From Lachnospiraceae bacterium (GTDB lineage: Bacteria > Bacillota_A > Clostridia > Lachnospirales > Lachnospiraceae), in NCBI GenBank assembly GCA_009774655.1, contig VSOD01000218.1:1-7146 (forward strand): a stretch of 7,146 bases of DNA. The letters run 5' to 3'. Below are positions 6,154 to 7,146 of this stretch, piece by piece. The position numbers were made by a program, and so were the translations under genes. The notes beneath the pieces are model-generated. The model saw nothing but the letters and a program-made list of their open reading frames with translations. It ran no database searches and was not told the origin of the DNA. The number at the start of each line of letters is the position of its first letter. Positions within the stretch are counted from its first letter, which is position 1.

Positions 6154-6630
6154 ATGACCAGAGAATTGAAACAGGAGTTTACGCTGCGGATCACGCAGGC
6201 AAATAAGACGCAGCTGATCACAATCTTGTATGAGATGGTGCTGCTGTATTTGGATGAAGCACAGGAGGCGCTGCGGGTTGAGGATAAGGCTGAATTTAAG
6301 AGTGCGGTGCGTAAGATTCGCGGATGCATGAATGAGCTGACGGCATCTTTGAACCTTGATTATGAGCTGGCACAGAATCTGCTGCAGTTGTATCTGTATG
6401 TGAACAGAGAGCTTGTGCAGGCATCGTCGCATTATGAGCCGGAGAATCTGGAGCATGTCCGTCTGGTGATCGGAGGACTGCATAAGGCATATGAGAAGAT
6501 CGAAGGACAGGATACATCGGGGCCTGTTATGGGAAATACGCAGGCCGTGTACGCAGGTATGACCTATGGCCGGAATACGCTGATGGAAAATGTGGCGGAT
6601 CCGGCGTCGAACAGAGGCTTCTGCGTGTAA
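6154..6630 (+). CDS. fliS: FliS-like flagellin export chaperone with C-terminal extension
   Basis: FliS is a small helical cytoplasmic chaperone that binds the disordered C-terminus of flagellin, prevents early polymerisation and hands it to the export gate. This 158-residue protein starts at ATG 6154 after AGAGGGG (6139-6145). Residues 12-115 fit the family: RITQANKTQLITILYEMVLL matches the usual QVxTAxPxxLIxMLYDxxIxFL, followed by KIRGCMNELTASLN, LAQNLLQLYLYVNREL and a last helix to about 117. The family is usually near 130 residues; here a tail of about 40 residues (119-158) is added, with YAGMTYG and a final NRGFCV. The tail looks familiar from Lachnospiraceae FliS, but I know no function for it. 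It lies 63 nt after the flagellin, its likely client. TATAAT at 6111-6116 has no convincing -35 partner, so expression is probably from the operon promoter. Confidence 0.88.
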   Translation: MTRELKQEFTLRITQANKTQLITILYEMVLLYLDEAQEALRVEDKAEFKSAVRKIRGCMNELTASLNLDYELAQNLLQLYLYVNRELVQASSHYEPENLEHVRLVIGGLHKAYEKIEGQDTSGPVMGNTQAVYAGMTYGRNTLMENVADPASNRGFCV

Positions 6631-6663
6631 TCCTGCTGACGAAGTATAAAAAGTAAAAAGAAG

Positions 6664-6703
6664 ATCCCGGAAGTACCTGTAAAGAACAGGCTCTTTCCGG
6701 GAT
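6664..6703. terminator. Bidirectional intrinsic terminator between fliS and the convergent small gene
   Basis: ATCCCGGAA (6664-6672) pairs perfectly with TTCCGGGAT (6695-6703), extended by a G-U pair, and a second stem CCTGT (6676-6680) with ACAGG (6686-6690) sits inside. On the plus strand the hairpin is followed by TGCTTTGTTT. On the minus strand it is followed by CTTCTTTTTACTTTTTA, a stronger U tract. It therefore probably ends both the flagellar operon and the 54-residue gene that faces it. Confidence 0.88.
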
Positions 6704-6783
6704 TGCTTTGTTTAGAACAGTTTCAAGGTTTTATAACGGGTGTGATTTAAAAGTGCGGATGTTATTTATTGCGTTGTGCGCCG

Positions 6784-6948
6784 TTAAAATTCAAGTTCAG
6801 ACACATCAATACTAAATGTTGAAAGTTTGATCCTGGCAATTTTAATCTGATAATCAAGCTCTTTGTTTTCACCTGTCTCATGTGCCTTGATTCTCATCAA
6901 ATTAACATAATAATCGATCGCTATCTGTTTCTGTTCTTCAAGAGTCAT
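6784..6948 (-). CDS. Small uncharacterised helical protein, 54 residues
   Basis: On the minus strand ATG (6948-6946) follows AGGTGA (6958-6953) with a four-base gap and runs to TAA at 6786-6784. The product begins MTLEEQKQIAIDYYVNLMRI and ends FSIDVSELEF. It looks like two amphipathic helices joined by a turn near HETGEN (residues 23-28). There is no signal peptide, membrane segment or cysteine. The ribosome binding site, codon use and convergent terminator support a real gene. I do not recognise its function. NKELDYQI at 28-35 faintly recalls the SxELDxLI motif of Spo0E-like phosphatases, but the match is too short to assign. A possible promoter and a perfect inverted repeat lie just upstream, suggesting its own regulation, apart from the flagellar operon. 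Confidence 0.75.
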   Translation of the reverse strand: MTLEEQKQIAIDYYVNLMRIKAHETGENKELDYQIKIARIKLSTFSIDVSELEF

Positions 6949-6977
6949 ACAATCACCTGCTTTCTTATTGTGGCTTG

Positions 6978-6994
6978 TATTGTCAGTTACAATA
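6978..6994 (-). promoter_or_regulatory. Perfect inverted repeat, possible operator of the small minus-strand gene
   Basis: TATTGT (6978-6983) and ACAATA (6989-6994) are perfect inverted arms around the spacer CAGTT. The site lies 30 bases upstream of the small gene's ATG and just downstream of its candidate -10 box, roughly +4 to +20, where a bound repressor would block transcription. The arms are too short and AT-rich to be a terminator. The binding protein is unknown. Confidence 0.4.
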
Positions 6995-7004
6995 AATATA
7001 GCAG

Positions 7005-7033
7005 ATTATAGGTAAGGTGTAAAGTGTGTTTAA
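7005..7033 (-). promoter_or_regulatory. Possible promoter of the small minus-strand gene
   Basis: On the minus strand TTAAAC (7033-7028), 17 bases and a perfect TATAAT (7010-7005) give correct spacing with a weak -35 box. Transcription would start near 6998, about 50 bases before the ATG at 6948. The -10 match is good but this stretch is AT-rich, so a chance match is possible. Confidence 0.4.
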
Positions 7034-7146
7034 ATTTGAAGTAACAGAGTTGTGATAGTTTATGATAGGAAACAAAAGCAGTTTTATTGCAATAAATATC
7101 GAATGTTATTTATGAAAACAATGACAAAGCACGGTATGTTTCCCCA
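7034..7146. other. AT-rich right edge with a 14-bp palindrome, no supported gene
   Basis: TTTATTGCAATAAA at 7083-7096 is a perfect palindrome. Its right half is part of CAATAAATAT (7090-7099), which also occurs at 6990-6999, exactly 100 bases earlier, overlapping the inverted repeat upstream of the small gene. TTGAAG (7036-7041) and TATGAT (7061-7066) could be a plus-strand promoter, but the 19-base spacing is poor. An ATG at 7112 stays open to the edge for eleven codons without a ribosome binding site, so it is not called. Confidence 0.3.

Noticed and set aside
7112..7146. Start of a further plus-strand gene at ATG 7112
   Set aside because: Only eleven codons are visible, with no ribosome binding site ahead and no recognisable sequence.

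Overview
The window reads as a late flagellar (filament) gene region of a motile Gram-positive anaerobe, most likely a member of the Lachnospiraceae (Clostridia, Bacillota). The basis is strong AGGAGG-type ribosome binding sites, flagellins of the Clostridia type, a roughly 1000-residue helical flagellar accessory protein of the kind I associate with Lachnospiraceae (catalogued, from memory, as DUF6240), and a FliS with a C-terminal tail. The assignment rests on protein resemblance only.

Layout. Positions 2-1327 (+) hold the 3' two thirds or so of a large flagellin whose N-terminus lies left of the window. Positions 1328-1842 look intergenic but contain what I read as a decayed type III toxin-antitoxin locus of the ToxIN/AbiQ kind: a near-consensus promoter, a single 35-nt ToxI-like unit bounded by AAAAAG, an intrinsic terminator, an AGGAGG site, and a frameshifted, truncated toxN. 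After this come a sigma-28 (FliA/SigD) type promoter at 1759-1785 and three co-oriented genes: the 1032-residue DUF6240-like protein (1843-4941), a second, shorter and divergent flagellin (4957-6090), and a FliS-like chaperone (6154-6630). A hairpin at 6664-6703 with U-rich tracts on both strands closes the operon. Beyond it, AT-richer DNA carries a convergent 54-residue gene (6948-6784, minus) with its own ribosome binding site, a possible promoter and a perfect inverted repeat.

How the parts fit. The flagellins are exported and polymerise into the filament. FliS normally binds the flagellin C-terminus in the cytoplasm before export. The DUF6240-like protein sits directly before the flagellin with 15 nt between the two genes, so it is probably made together with filament components. 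Its C-terminus resembles the C-terminal domain of the hook-length protein FliK. The sigma-28 promoter would tie all three genes to completion of the hook-basal body.

The most unusual item is the toxin-antitoxin remnant between the two flagellin transcription units. The RNA antitoxin module looks intact while the toxin is broken in several places.
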